A DNA stretch of 64,000 nucleotides. It comes from an uncultured Aquimarina sp. Lineage in GTDB: Bacteria > Bacteroidota > Bacteroidia > Flavobacteriales > Flavobacteriaceae. This document shows, piece after piece, positions 17,507 through 26,398 of the stretch (the stretch's first letter is position 1; each line of letters begins with the position of its first letter). The notes under the pieces are model-generated. The model did not search any database, was not told the origin of the DNA, and worked only from the letters and a program-made list of their open reading frames with translations. Location: NCBI RefSeq assembly GCF_947500065.1, contig NZ_CANMQT010000009.1:184372-248371 (forward strand), written 5' to 3'. The position numbers and the translations under genes are program-made.

Positions 17507-19174
17507 CTAATCCCCATTGTCCTCATCTTTATTTTCGTCATTTTTTTTCTGTTCTTCTTTTTTCTTTTTTTCTTCAGCTTTTTTACGTTTTTCTTCTTCT
17601 TTCTTCTTTCTCTTTTCTTCTTTTAAACGTTTTTTATCTTCTTTCTTTTTGCGTTTCTCATCTTCTTTTTTAGCTTTTTCTTGCTCTTTTTGAAGCTTAT
17701 CATAAGCGGCATCCACATCCTCATCTTCCTTTTCTTCTTTGGCTTGTTTTTCTTCTTCTTTTTGCTCTTTCTCTTTTTCAGGATCAATATCTTTCTCCAT
17801 TTCTTCCAGCTTCTTAAGTTCCTCATCAATTTTCTTTAACTCATCATCTACACCATCATCTTGTTCCATTTTGTCAAGTTCAGCATCTATATCCTCGATC
17901 ATTTTCTGTTTTTCTTTTTCAGCTTTGATTCGAGCTTTTTCTGCTTGCTTGGCTTCTTTAGCTTCACGCTTTAATCTTCTACGTTCTTCTTTCTGAAACT
18001 TTTTATCGTCTTTCTTATCTTGTTTTTCCTTTTCAATTCGTTCACGTTCCAAACGTTGTTCTGTTCTTCTCTCATCCAGATCTTGTTCCATAGCATCTCT
18101 ATGACTTCCATCTTCAAAATCATTGATGAATGGTGTTTTTTCAAGTTTTAAGCTATCATTTTCTAGTTCTTCAAATTCTTGATTGATATTTAGGCTATCA
18201 CTTTCTTTTTTATTTAATTCTTCCTCACCTTCTTTTTCTTTTATACCACTTTCAAAACCTGGTTTTTCGATAATTTCATCTTTATAATGCCAGTCGAATC
18301 TATAAGAAGCACCGACACTGACTCTAAAAATTGAAGGAGTATCTTTAAAGTTAGTGGCTATATTGGCGTCAATTTGTAAATCATTATTGAATAAATATGC
18401 TCCACCTAGCCTAAGTATGTTATCACTATAAAAATCACTTTTTTGCCCTTGATATTCTCCAAAGACGGCCCATTTATTATTGAGTGTATGCGTACTGGTT
18501 ATAAACCAACCATATGCAGGATTATCTGTAGTTATTTTATCAATCACAAGGTTTGTTACAAGAACCCAACTACCAGCATTACTCGTCCACCAGTTGTTTT
18601 GTGTCATTAGTACAATTTTTGGGCTAATTGTTTGATCGGTAGGAAAAGTAAAAGCATTATCTGCGTTTACGTAATTCATACCTACGTATGCTGATACAGC
18701 AGGAATAAGGCTTTTCCATTTGAACCTGTATCTTTCTTTCCAGCTTTTTAATTCATCATAATTTATTGAATCTTGATCTTTTGGCTTTTTGTATGGATCA
18801 TAAATAAGGTATTTAACTCCAATAGTATTGTATTCAAAATCTGTTTTTCTTATTTTTTCTTCGTTAGCTCCAACGGTTTGTTTAATACCATCAGTTCTAA
18901 AACTACCATTTAGATTAATTTCTAATTGTTCAATAAGTAATCCATATCTAATTGTATAATCGAAATTAAAAGTATTTGTTTTAGTGTCAAACAGTTTATG
19001 CTTTTCTTTTCCAACACCAAATCCACCTTCTATTTGTAATACATTATTACCAACAGAGAAAGCACCTTGAGATGTTCCAGGTCTATTAGTGTTAATTTTC
19101 TCAGTGTATTGCGCAGATGCAGTTAAGCCAAGTAGGAATAGGCTAACTAACAGTAGCAAGGATTTAGGGCTCAT
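17507..19174 (-). CDS. Outer-membrane transporter-like beta-barrel with a long Lys/Glu-rich tail
   Basis: A 555-residue protein. The start at 19174 (MSPKSLLLLVSLFLLGLTASAQ, a signal peptide) is chosen because a perfect -7 box lies at 19192-19199; the open frame continues upstream but without coding character. Residues about 20-290 look like a small outer-membrane barrel of the phenol-degradation MetA/transporter family (NRPGTSQGAFSVGNNVLQIEGGFG). From about 295 to the end the chain is a highly charged K/E/D-rich region with a predicted long helix or coiled coil. The tail has almost no hydrophobic residues. It is divergent from the DUF4834 gene. Function unknown. Confidence 0.78.
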   Translation of the reverse strand: MSPKSLLLLVSLFLLGLTASAQYTEKINTNRPGTSQGAFSVGNNVLQIEGGFGVGKEKHKLFDTKTNTFNFDYTIRYGLLIEQLEINLNGSFRTDGIKQTVGANEEKIRKTDFEYNTIGVKYLIYDPYKKPKDQDSINYDELKSWKERYRFKWKSLIPAVSAYVGMNYVNADNAFTFPTDQTISPKIVLMTQNNWWTSNAGSWVLVTNLVIDKITTDNPAYGWFITSTHTLNNKWAVFGEYQGQKSDFYSDNILRLGGAYLFNNDLQIDANIATNFKDTPSIFRVSVGASYRFDWHYKDEIIEKPGFESGIKEKEGEEELNKKESDSLNINQEFEELENDSLKLEKTPFINDFEDGSHRDAMEQDLDERRTEQRLERERIEKEKQDKKDDKKFQKEERRRLKREAKEAKQAEKARIKAEKEKQKMIEDIDAELDKMEQDDGVDDELKKIDEELKKLEEMEKDIDPEKEKEQKEEEKQAKEEKEDEDVDAAYDKLQKEQEKAKKEDEKRKKKEDKKRLKEEKRKKKEEEKRKKAEEKKKKEEQKKNDENKDEDNGD

Positions 19175-19191
19175 ATTCAATAGATTTGGTT

Positions 19192-19199
19192 CAAATATA
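19192..19199 (-). promoter_or_regulatory. -7 promoter box of the charged-tail protein gene
   Basis: TATATTTG on the minus strand fits TAnnTTTG exactly and lies 18 bases before the ATG at 19174. Confidence 0.65.
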
Positions 19200-19254
19200 G
19201 CAGATTTTATCATTTTTTTAGGATTGACTTCATGTAATTGTATAGAGAGTTCCT

Positions 19255-19262
19255 TATTTTTG
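19255..19262 (+). promoter_or_regulatory. -7 promoter box of the DUF4834/YfhO operon
   Basis: TATTTTTG fits TAnnTTTG exactly, 13 bases before the ATG at 19275. It implies a very short leader. Confidence 0.55.
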
Positions 19263-19274
19263 AAAAAAAATAAT

Positions 19275-19544
19275 ATGCAAGAGGCTTCTTTCTCAGGAGT
19301 ATTAAAGGTAATTCTCATTCTGTTATTAATATATTACGGATTAAAGATACTAACGCGTTTATTTGGCCCTCTATTGCTTAAATATGTAACAAAGAAAGCT
19401 GGGGAAAAGTTTCAGCAACAATTTCAACAACATCAACAGCCTCAATCTTCGCCAAAGGATGATGTTACTATAGATAAAAAAACTAAACAAAAATCTGCTA
19501 ATAAAGATGTGGGAGAGTACATCGATTTTGAGGAAATTGATTAA
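19275..19544 (+). CDS. DUF4834-family small membrane protein
   Basis: An 89-residue protein: one hydrophobic segment (VLKVILILLLIYYGLKILTR, about 9-28) followed by a Gln-rich stretch (FQQQFQQHQQPQ) and a charged C-terminus ending GEYIDFEEID. This matches the DUF4834 family, which in flavobacteria commonly precedes YfhO. The open frame reaches back to 19089, but that part overlaps the divergent gene; the ATG at 19275 just after the -7 box is preferred. The function of the family is unknown. Confidence 0.85.
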   Translation: MQEASFSGVLKVILILLLIYYGLKILTRLFGPLLLKYVTKKAGEKFQQQFQQHQQPQSSPKDDVTIDKKTKQKSANKDVGEYIDFEEID

Positions 19545-19575
19545 TTTGCCGCTTCATTAGTAAATTGTTTCGCAC

Positions 19576-22014
19576 ATGATGTCTTATCTAAAAAGATTCT
19601 TACCTCATTTACTTGTTATTTTAGGTTTTATAATTGCTTCCCTAGCTTTTTTCAACCCTGTTCTTAGTGGAAAAATGATATATCAGAATGATATTAAACT
19701 GTATGAGGGTATGGCTAAACAGCAGAAGGACTTTCGTAAAGAGACAGGAAAAGAAACTTTTTGGAACAATTCTGCTTATGGAGGAATGCCTACCTATCAG
19801 TTAGGGGCAAGGTTTCCTCATGATTATATGGACAAGTTGGATCGTTTGATTCGATTTTTGCCAAGACCAGCAGATTATTTATTTCTATATCTTACTAGCT
19901 TTTACATTCTATTGTTGGTAATGAGAATACCATGGAAAATAGCAATTATCGGAGCATTAGCATTTGGGTTTTCAGCATATCTTATCATAATTATTGGAGT
20001 GGGGCATAACTCAAAAGCGCACGCAATTGCTTATTTTCCTCTCGTAATATCAGGAATTTTACTAGTTTTTCAGAAACGATATGTCTGGGGGTTTATCCTT
20101 ACAGCATTGGCTATGGGGTTAGAAATCCAGGCTAATCATTATCAGATGACGTATTACCTTGGGTTGTTAGTATTTGTTATCGGAGTAACTTATTTTATTG
20201 ATGCTTTTAAAAGAAAAGAATTGCCACATTTCTTTAAGTCCTCTGTGATATTAATTATTGCTGCTATATTAGGATTAGCAACCAATGCTACTACATTGTT
20301 ATCTACATCTGAATATGCTGATACGAGTATAAGGGGAAAGAATTTATTAGCGGAAACAACCGCTACCTCTTCAGAGAAGAATGGATTAGATTATGAATAT
20401 ATAACAGAGTATAGTTATGGTAAATTAGAATCGTTAAATCTTTTTATCCCTAAGTTAATGGGATTAGGTAGAGCTTCTGATTTAGGTAAAGATTCTGCTT
20501 TTTATCAAAAATTGATAACGTTAGGTGAATCTCCAGAACGTGCAGATTATTACGCCAATGTTACGGGATTATATTGGGGAGCACAACCTTTTGTAGAAGC
20601 ACCTCCATATCTTGGGATCACTGTAGTGTTTCTTGCATTGCTAGGATTGTTATTAGTTAAAGGTAGATTAAGATGGTGGCTTTTAGGAGGTATTATTTTA
20701 TCACTTGCATTGAGTTGGGGTAAGAATTTAGATTTTCTGACTCGTTTCTTTGTAGAGTATGTTCCTTTATACAATAAATTTAGAGCAGTTTCTAGTATTC
20801 AGGTTATTCTGGAATTAGTAATACCAATTGCAGCAGTATTTGGGCTTTATCAACTGTTTAATGAAAAGACTTCATTTCAGGAGAGGCAAAAGAAATTTTT
20901 AATATCAATAGGCGTTTTTGGTGGTTTATGTATGATTTTCTGGTTATTTGGAGGTAGCTTATTTAGTTTTAAATCTCCTGGCGATGTTCAAATAGCAATA
21001 GAACAACCCGCTATTTTTGATGCGATTAAAGAAGATCGTATCACGATTATGAAAAGTGATAGCTTAAGGTCACTCATTTTTATAGTATTAATTGGTGCTT
21101 TAATCTGGTTTACCTTAAAGAAAAAACTTTCTGAAAACATCATGTTAATCGGTGTGGGTATTCTTATTCTGATAGATTTAGTTGGTGTAGATCGTCGTAG
21201 TGTGGATAGTGATTCATTTATCTCCAAACGAACATATAAATCTTATTTTCAGGCTACAGCGGTAGATAAAGAAATTTTAAAAGATAAATCTTATTATAGA
21301 GTATTGGACCAAGCAAGAGGGTTTAATAATTCACATACCAATTATTTCTTTAATTCAGTAAATGGATATTCTGCAGTACGCCCAAGAAAAATGGAAGACA
21401 TCTTTTTTGGTCATATAGCAAAAGGAAACCTGCAAGTTGTTAATATGCTTAATATAAAGTATGTGATACAGCAAGATGAAGAGAGACGTTTGGATGTACA
21501 GAAGAACCCTTCTGTAAATGGTCCAGCCTGGTTTATAGAAGAATTAAAGTTTGTAGATGGCTATAAATCAGAATTTGAGGCTTTAAACGCTATAGACACC
21601 AAGAATACTGCTGTTGTTAGAAATGATTTTAGAGAGGAATTAGAGGATTATAAACCTTTTAAAGATAGCACTTCGACTGTTTCTATATCTAAAACAACAC
21701 CGGACCACTTAGCTTATAACGTATATACAGAAAAACCTGGGTTTCTTGTTTTTTCTGAAACGTATTATAAAGATGGATGGAATGCGATTATTGATGGAAA
21801 ATCAGAGATCATTTTCCCAGTTAACTATATGCTAAGAGGTTTAAAAGTTCCAGCGGGTAAGCATACCATAGAATTTAAATTCGAACCACAAGTGGTTAAG
21901 ACAGGAAGTACAATTACTTTAGCAAGTTCTATTATCTTTGTTTTATTATTTCTCGGTGCGTTGTTTTTGGAATATAAAAAACGGAAAACTGACGTTTCAG
22001 AAGAGAATTCATAA
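19576..22014 (+). CDS. YfhO-family polytopic membrane protein
   Basis: An 812-residue integral membrane protein with about a dozen transmembrane segments between residues 5 and 540, a large C-terminal soluble region with LVFSETYYKDGWNAIIDGK (about 715-735), and a final transmembrane helix near 780-800. That C-terminal motif and the N-terminal loop region are typical of YfhO proteins, which resemble GT-C glycosyltransferases and in Firmicutes are linked to glycosylation of lipoteichoic acid. It probably transfers a sugar from a lipid carrier at the outer face of the inner membrane. The next gene starts directly at its stop codon, so the two are co-translated with the glycosyltransferase. Confidence 0.9.
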   Translation: MMSYLKRFLPHLLVILGFIIASLAFFNPVLSGKMIYQNDIKLYEGMAKQQKDFRKETGKETFWNNSAYGGMPTYQLGARFPHDYMDKLDRLIRFLPRPADYLFLYLTSFYILLLVMRIPWKIAIIGALAFGFSAYLIIIIGVGHNSKAHAIAYFPLVISGILLVFQKRYVWGFILTALAMGLEIQANHYQMTYYLGLLVFVIGVTYFIDAFKRKELPHFFKSSVILIIAAILGLATNATTLLSTSEYADTSIRGKNLLAETTATSSEKNGLDYEYITEYSYGKLESLNLFIPKLMGLGRASDLGKDSAFYQKLITLGESPERADYYANVTGLYWGAQPFVEAPPYLGITVVFLALLGLLLVKGRLRWWLLGGIILSLALSWGKNLDFLTRFFVEYVPLYNKFRAVSSIQVILELVIPIAAVFGLYQLFNEKTSFQERQKKFLISIGVFGGLCMIFWLFGGSLFSFKSPGDVQIAIEQPAIFDAIKEDRITIMKSDSLRSLIFIVLIGALIWFTLKKKLSENIMLIGVGILILIDLVGVDRRSVDSDSFISKRTYKSYFQATAVDKEILKDKSYYRVLDQARGFNNSHTNYFFNSVNGYSAVRPRKMEDIFFGHIAKGNLQVVNMLNIKYVIQQDEERRLDVQKNPSVNGPAWFIEELKFVDGYKSEFEALNAIDTKNTAVVRNDFREELEDYKPFKDSTSTVSISKTTPDHLAYNVYTEKPGFLVFSETYYKDGWNAIIDGKSEIIFPVNYMLRGLKVPAGKHTIEFKFEPQVVKTGSTITLASSIIFVLLFLGALFLEYKKRKTDVSEENS

Positions 22015-23313
22015 TTGATTTTGAAAGTATTACTTATCACATATTATTGGCCACCTGCAGGAGGTCCTGGAGTACAACGATGGCTTAAATTTGTAAAATA
22101 CTTTAAAGACTTTGGGATTGACCCTATAGTTTATATTCCAGAAAATCCAACATATCCTTTAGAGGATGCATCATTGCTTTCGGAGGTTCCTGAGGGAACT
22201 ACAATTATAAAACAGCCTATTTTTGAACCCTATCGTTTTGCTGAAATTTTTTCTAAAAAGGAATCCAAAACTATTAGTAAGGGTATTATAGCCAAAAGCG
22301 AGAAGCAATCTTTTGTACAGAGATTATTATTGTATATAAGAGGTAATTTTTTTATTCCAGATGCGCGTAAATTTTGGATAAAACCGTCTGTAAAATTTCT
22401 TGAAGCATATATTTCTAAAGAAAACGTAGATGTTATAATCACAACAGGTCCACCGCATAGTGTTCACTTGATAGGGAAGGAGTTAAAAGAAAAACTGAAT
22501 GTTAAATGGATAGCAGACTTTAGAGATCCTTGGACCACGATTGGTTATCATAATAAATTAAAGCTTACAAAACGCTCTTTAGCTAAACATAAACAATTAG
22601 AAAAGGAGGTTTTAACCTGCGCAGATCGTTTAACCGTAACAAGTTATATTACTAAAGAAGAATTTGAAGAGATAACAAATCAACCTGTATCAGTTATTAC
22701 TAACGGATATGACACTGAAATAGTTGCTGAAGTAAAATTAGATAAAGAATTTACAATTTCTCATATAGGTTCACTGCTTTCTGGTAGAAATCCAGAAAAG
22801 TTATGGCAAGTGCTTTATGATCTTACTCAAGAAAATATTGATTTTTCTAAAGCTTTTAAAATTAGATTAGTAGGAGCAGTAAGTGAGGATGTATTATCCT
22901 CTATTAAAGAAGCGGGTTTATCAAGTTTTTTAGATATTAAAGGATATGTTTCTCATAAAGAAGCAATAGAAATTCAACGAAGCTCACAAGTTTTATTGTT
23001 GATAGAGATTGATAGTGATGAAACTAAATGTATCATACCGGGTAAATTATTTGAATATATGGTTTCTAAAAGACCTATTTTGGCTATTGGTCCAAAAGGA
23101 GCTGATATTTCAAAATTAATACGAGAAACAAATTCTGGTAATTTCTTTGAATATAATGAGTATAACGAAATTAAAAAAACGGTACTCACTTACTTTGAAA
23201 AATTTCAAGAACATAAGTTAATAGCATATACCCAAGGAATTGAAAAATATAGTAGGAGGGAGCTCACAAGAGAAATGTCCTTATTGCTGAAAAGTTTAGA
23301 AAGTAACATTTAA
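22015..23313 (+). CDS. Family 4 glycosyltransferase
   Basis: A 432-residue GT-B fold enzyme. The N-terminal region (VLLITYYWPPAGGPGVQRWLKF, with the YWPPAGG loop) and the C-terminal domain (about 235-400, GYVSHKEAIEIQRSSQVLLL and PGKLFEYMVSKRPILAIGP) are typical. The start is TTG, at 22015 or 22021; the second would give the common N-terminus MKVLLITYYWPP. It begins at the stop codon of YfhO and is followed 22 bases later by a flippase gene, an arrangement that points to extracellular polysaccharide or lipid-linked glycan assembly. The donor sugar cannot be deduced. Confidence 0.92.
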   Translation: MILKVLLITYYWPPAGGPGVQRWLKFVKYFKDFGIDPIVYIPENPTYPLEDASLLSEVPEGTTIIKQPIFEPYRFAEIFSKKESKTISKGIIAKSEKQSFVQRLLLYIRGNFFIPDARKFWIKPSVKFLEAYISKENVDVIITTGPPHSVHLIGKELKEKLNVKWIADFRDPWTTIGYHNKLKLTKRSLAKHKQLEKEVLTCADRLTVTSYITKEEFEEITNQPVSVITNGYDTEIVAEVKLDKEFTISHIGSLLSGRNPEKLWQVLYDLTQENIDFSKAFKIRLVGAVSEDVLSSIKEAGLSSFLDIKGYVSHKEAIEIQRSSQVLLLIEIDSDETKCIIPGKLFEYMVSKRPILAIGPKGADISKLIRETNSGNFFEYNEYNEIKKTVLTYFEKFQEHKLIAYTQGIEKYSRRELTREMSLLLKSLESNI

Positions 23314-23335
23314 GATAAAGCCTAAGCGTTAAATA

Positions 23336-24793
23336 ATGGGAATAGTAGTTAATCAATCCATAAAGAATGTAATCATTACCTGTTTGGGTTTTGGGATCGG
23401 TGCGATTAACACATTGTTTCTGTTTACTAAATTTTTAGAAGAGGAGTATTATGGCCTGGTTTCTTATTTGCTATCCGCCTCTAATTTGATATGGCCTTTG
23501 ATGGCATTCGGTGTTCATAATACATTGGTAAAATTTTATTCTGCATACACTAGTAAAAGTGAGCAAAACAAGTTCCTGACTATGATGCTTGTTTTACCAA
23601 TGTGTATCGCATTATTCGTTGGTGCTATAGGATCTGCGTTGTATTCTTATATTCTTGATTTTTTTAGTGAAGACAATACAATTGTACAACCTTATGTTTG
23701 GACGATTTATATCTTGGCTATTGCGTTATCTTATTTTGAAATATTTTTTGCTTGGTCTAAAGTGAAAATGAAAAGTGTCTTCGGCAATATCTTGAAAGAA
23801 TTATTCGTACGAATATGCGTTATGATTCTTTTGATTCTTGTGTCTTTTGAAATAATCACAGTTCAGGAATTCATATATGCCATTGTAATCGTATATATGC
23901 TGAGATTAGTTATTATGCTTATATATGCATTGGGATTACACGAGTTTACGTTTAGTTTCTCATTACCCAGTAACTACATTTCAATTTTTAAATACTCTGT
24001 ATTAATTTTATTAGCGGGATCGGTCGCCACATTATTAATAGATTTAGATAAAACTATGATCGAACGTTATCTTCCTATTGAAAATGTGGCCAAGTATGGT
24101 ATCTGCGCTTATATTGCTAGCGTGATTATCATTCCATCTAGGGCGATGCATCAGATCACATATCCATTAACAGCTAAATTGATAAATGAAAAGGGGTTTG
24201 TGCAACTGCGTGAATTATATAAAAAAAGTTCTTTGAATCTTTTTGCAATTAGTGGATTACTATTTATACTGATCATATGTAATGTTAATGAGCTTTTTGA
24301 ACTGATTCCAGATGAATATGAATTGTTTATATGGGTAGTATTGTTAATTGGAGGCGCTAAGTTATTTGACAACTTATTAGGGAATAATAATTCTATATTA
24401 TTCAATTCTGATTATTATCGATTGATTTTATATATAGGAATTGGTATGGCAATTCTAGCATTTATTCTTAATTGGATTTGTATTCCAGCTTTTGGTGTAA
24501 CTGGAGCGGCTATTGCTACTTTTACTGCTGTGTTTTGTTACAATTTGGCAAAGTTATGGATTGTTAGTGTCAAGTTTAAAATGCATCCATTTTCCAAAAA
24601 CACTTTAATAACAATGACATTGATTATTGTATTTGTGTTTGGGTTTTATTTTTGGGATTTTGGATTTCATCCAATAGTAAATATTATGTTGAAAAGTGGT
24701 TTAATCGGAGCAGGATATATTATTTTGTTATATCTTCTTAAGATATCAGAAGATATTAATGATATACTAAAGAAAATCCCCCGAGGTGCCTAA
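23336..24793 (+). CDS. Polysaccharide flippase (Wzx/MATE-type lipopolysaccharide biosynthesis protein)
   Basis: A 485-residue protein with about 12-14 transmembrane helices and few charged residues. N-terminus GIVVNQSIKNVIITCLGFGI, in the style of Wzx/RfbX polysaccharide flippases (MVF superfamily). It should move a lipid-linked glycan across the inner membrane. It is the last gene of the DUF4834-YfhO-GT4 operon, with a stem-loop overlapping the final codons. Confidence 0.9.
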   Translation: MGIVVNQSIKNVIITCLGFGIGAINTLFLFTKFLEEEYYGLVSYLLSASNLIWPLMAFGVHNTLVKFYSAYTSKSEQNKFLTMMLVLPMCIALFVGAIGSALYSYILDFFSEDNTIVQPYVWTIYILAIALSYFEIFFAWSKVKMKSVFGNILKELFVRICVMILLILVSFEIITVQEFIYAIVIVYMLRLVIMLIYALGLHEFTFSFSLPSNYISIFKYSVLILLAGSVATLLIDLDKTMIERYLPIENVAKYGICAYIASVIIIPSRAMHQITYPLTAKLINEKGFVQLRELYKKSSLNLFAISGLLFILIICNVNELFELIPDEYELFIWVVLLIGGAKLFDNLLGNNNSILFNSDYYRLILYIGIGMAILAFILNWICIPAFGVTGAAIATFTAVFCYNLAKLWIVSVKFKMHPFSKNTLITMTLIIVFVFGFYFWDFGFHPIVNIMLKSGLIGAGYIILLYLLKISEDINDILKKIPRGA

Positions 24794-24816
24794 GCATACA
24801 ACTCTGGGGGATTTTC
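24772..24816. terminator. Stem-loop at the 3' end of the flippase gene
   Basis: Arms of 11 bases, GAAAATCCCCC (24772-24782) and GGGGGATTTTC (24806-24816), with a 23-base loop that contains the flippase stop codon (TAA 24791-24793). A long T-run does not follow on the plus strand, so it is a weak intrinsic terminator at best, or an RNA-stability element. Confidence 0.65.
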
Positions 24817-24854
24817 CAACTAACCAACCAAAAAAATAAATTCTTTATAATTTT

Positions 24855-26141
24855 TTAACTTCTACTTCTAGCAGTACGCGATCTTGAATTGTTTGATCTT
24901 GCGGATCTGTTAGAAGAGTTACTTCTTTGTTTTTTTACTTTTGATCTAGAACTATTTGTTCCTTTATTAGTATATCGACTGTTATTAGAACGTTTTGTTA
25001 CATTTCCAGAACGATTACTTCTATTAGTTCTATTAGTTCCTACTTTGTTGTTATTTCTTGTAGACCTGTTTCCAACCGTATTTCTGCTTCGCTGAGATCT
25101 TTGAGTTGACTGTACTCTATCTCTATTATTAGTACTTCTAGGTTTTGATACTACTCTATTCCTGTTAGAACCATTGGTAGCCGTATTTCTGCTTCTTTGA
25201 GTTGTTTGTACACGACTTCTATTTTGAGTTCCTCTAGTATTAGTTCTTGCACGATCTCTAGATTGAGTACTTCTGTTTGCAGTTCGAGTTCTAGTTGAGT
25301 TTCTTGATGTATTATCATTTACCCTAGCTCTATTTCTGTTTACAGATGTTGATCTACTGCGATTTACAGTACTATAATTACGATCGTTTCTAGTGTACAT
25401 CGCCGTTCTTCTATCACGATTCCTATAGCTAATGTTTCTAGCTCTACTAACTCTATTACCTCTGTTGTAACTAGTTACTCTTTGGTTAGGTCTGTAGTAG
25501 TTACGACTTCTGTAAGGTTTAGCATAGTATCCGTTATAATAGTTTGTTCTATATACATTAAAAGAACATCTATATGGGTTATAAAACCTTCTGTAAGGTC
25601 TATTGAATACAATACATCTACTTACTACTGGTACCGAAAAATAAGCGTGAAATGGTCTATATGTGTAGTGTCTATTATAATTGTTAATATATCCTGTACA
25701 GTTTATAAAATTACCATAAGAGTTATAATTCACATATAATCCTCCAACTCTAGATACTCTACCAAAACGATTATAATTAACGTATACATCACCAGCTTGA
25801 CTAATTCTACCGTAGTAATCATAAAAGATAGGTACATTTTCGACCTGTACTACAGCTCCATAATCATCATATTGTACGTAGGCATCATAATCATATCCAG
25901 AATTAAAACTTATGTTTACTCCAGGTTTATTGATGTTTACACTAACGCCTCCCGTAGGTCTGTTTACGTAAAAATCAAACTGACCATCGGCATATACAGA
26001 AAACTCAACTCCGTTTTCACTAAAGATGAAAGATTTCCCATAATTATAATATCGAGAAACGGTTTCTGAATTAGTGTCTAACGCATTAGCAGTAAAAGAA
26101 GCTAATAATAAGCCGGTAAAAAGTAAAACAATATTTTTCAT
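24855..26141 (-). CDS. Secreted YDYYGR-repeat protein with Arg/Ser/Asn-rich tail
   Basis: A 428-residue protein starting at 26141 (MKNIVLLFTGLLLASFTANA, a signal peptide); an upstream in-frame codon at 26183 would precede it with a non-signal segment. Residues about 20-70 (FIFSENGVEFSVYADGQFDFY) and a set of Y-D-x-Y-G-R / V-N-Y-N-R-F-G-R repeats at about 90-150 match the paralogue at 29607-30257. The last 190 residues are low-complexity R/S/N/T with no glutamate and few aspartates, strongly basic. That tail should be disordered and could bind DNA, polysaccharide or the cell envelope. A sigma-54-like promoter is at 26197-26213. Function unknown. Confidence 0.8.
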   Translation of the reverse strand: MKNIVLLFTGLLLASFTANALDTNSETVSRYYNYGKSFIFSENGVEFSVYADGQFDFYVNRPTGGVSVNINKPGVNISFNSGYDYDAYVQYDDYGAVVQVENVPIFYDYYGRISQAGDVYVNYNRFGRVSRVGGLYVNYNSYGNFINCTGYINNYNRHYTYRPFHAYFSVPVVSRCIVFNRPYRRFYNPYRCSFNVYRTNYYNGYYAKPYRSRNYYRPNQRVTSYNRGNRVSRARNISYRNRDRRTAMYTRNDRNYSTVNRSRSTSVNRNRARVNDNTSRNSTRTRTANRSTQSRDRARTNTRGTQNRSRVQTTQRSRNTATNGSNRNRVVSKPRSTNNRDRVQSTQRSQRSRNTVGNRSTRNNNKVGTNRTNRSNRSGNVTKRSNNSRYTNKGTNSSRSKVKKQRSNSSNRSARSNNSRSRTARSRS

Positions 26142-26196
26142 AATCTGTGATTTTAAAAGAAGTGTAAAATTAGTTTTTATCACTCTCTTTTATAGT

Positions 26197-26213
26197 ATCA
26201 AGCAGCGTGCCAA
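26197..26213 (-). promoter_or_regulatory. Sigma-54-like promoter of the Arg-rich YDYYGR-repeat gene
   Basis: On the minus strand TTGGCACG-CTGC-TTGAT fits the RpoN consensus TTGGCACG-N4-TTGCW at all positions of the -24 element and TTG of the -12 element. It lies 56 bases before the ATG at 26141. The paralogous gene has the same element at 30326-30342. Confidence 0.75.
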
Positions 26214-26398
26214 AAAAAGGTTTTAAAGTGAAAATCAAAACTTTTAATGAGTTTAAATTAATTAGGTTGACGTATTTTTTGCATTTAAGTACTTGTTGTT
26301 CAGTATTTTATGTTTTTGATGTTTTTTTTAGAACGAAATGTTAACCTTGAGGAGGAAATAATCACAAAGAGATATCAATTCATCTTAAAACAAAAAAA

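Noticed and set aside
17623..17996. Lys- and Ser-rich frames inside the charged-tail gene
   Set aside because: They are frame-shifted readings of the polypurine repeat of the real gene.
24889..26069. Open frames opposite the Arg-rich gene
   Set aside because: Antisense shadows of a low-complexity coding strand, with no start signals or domains.
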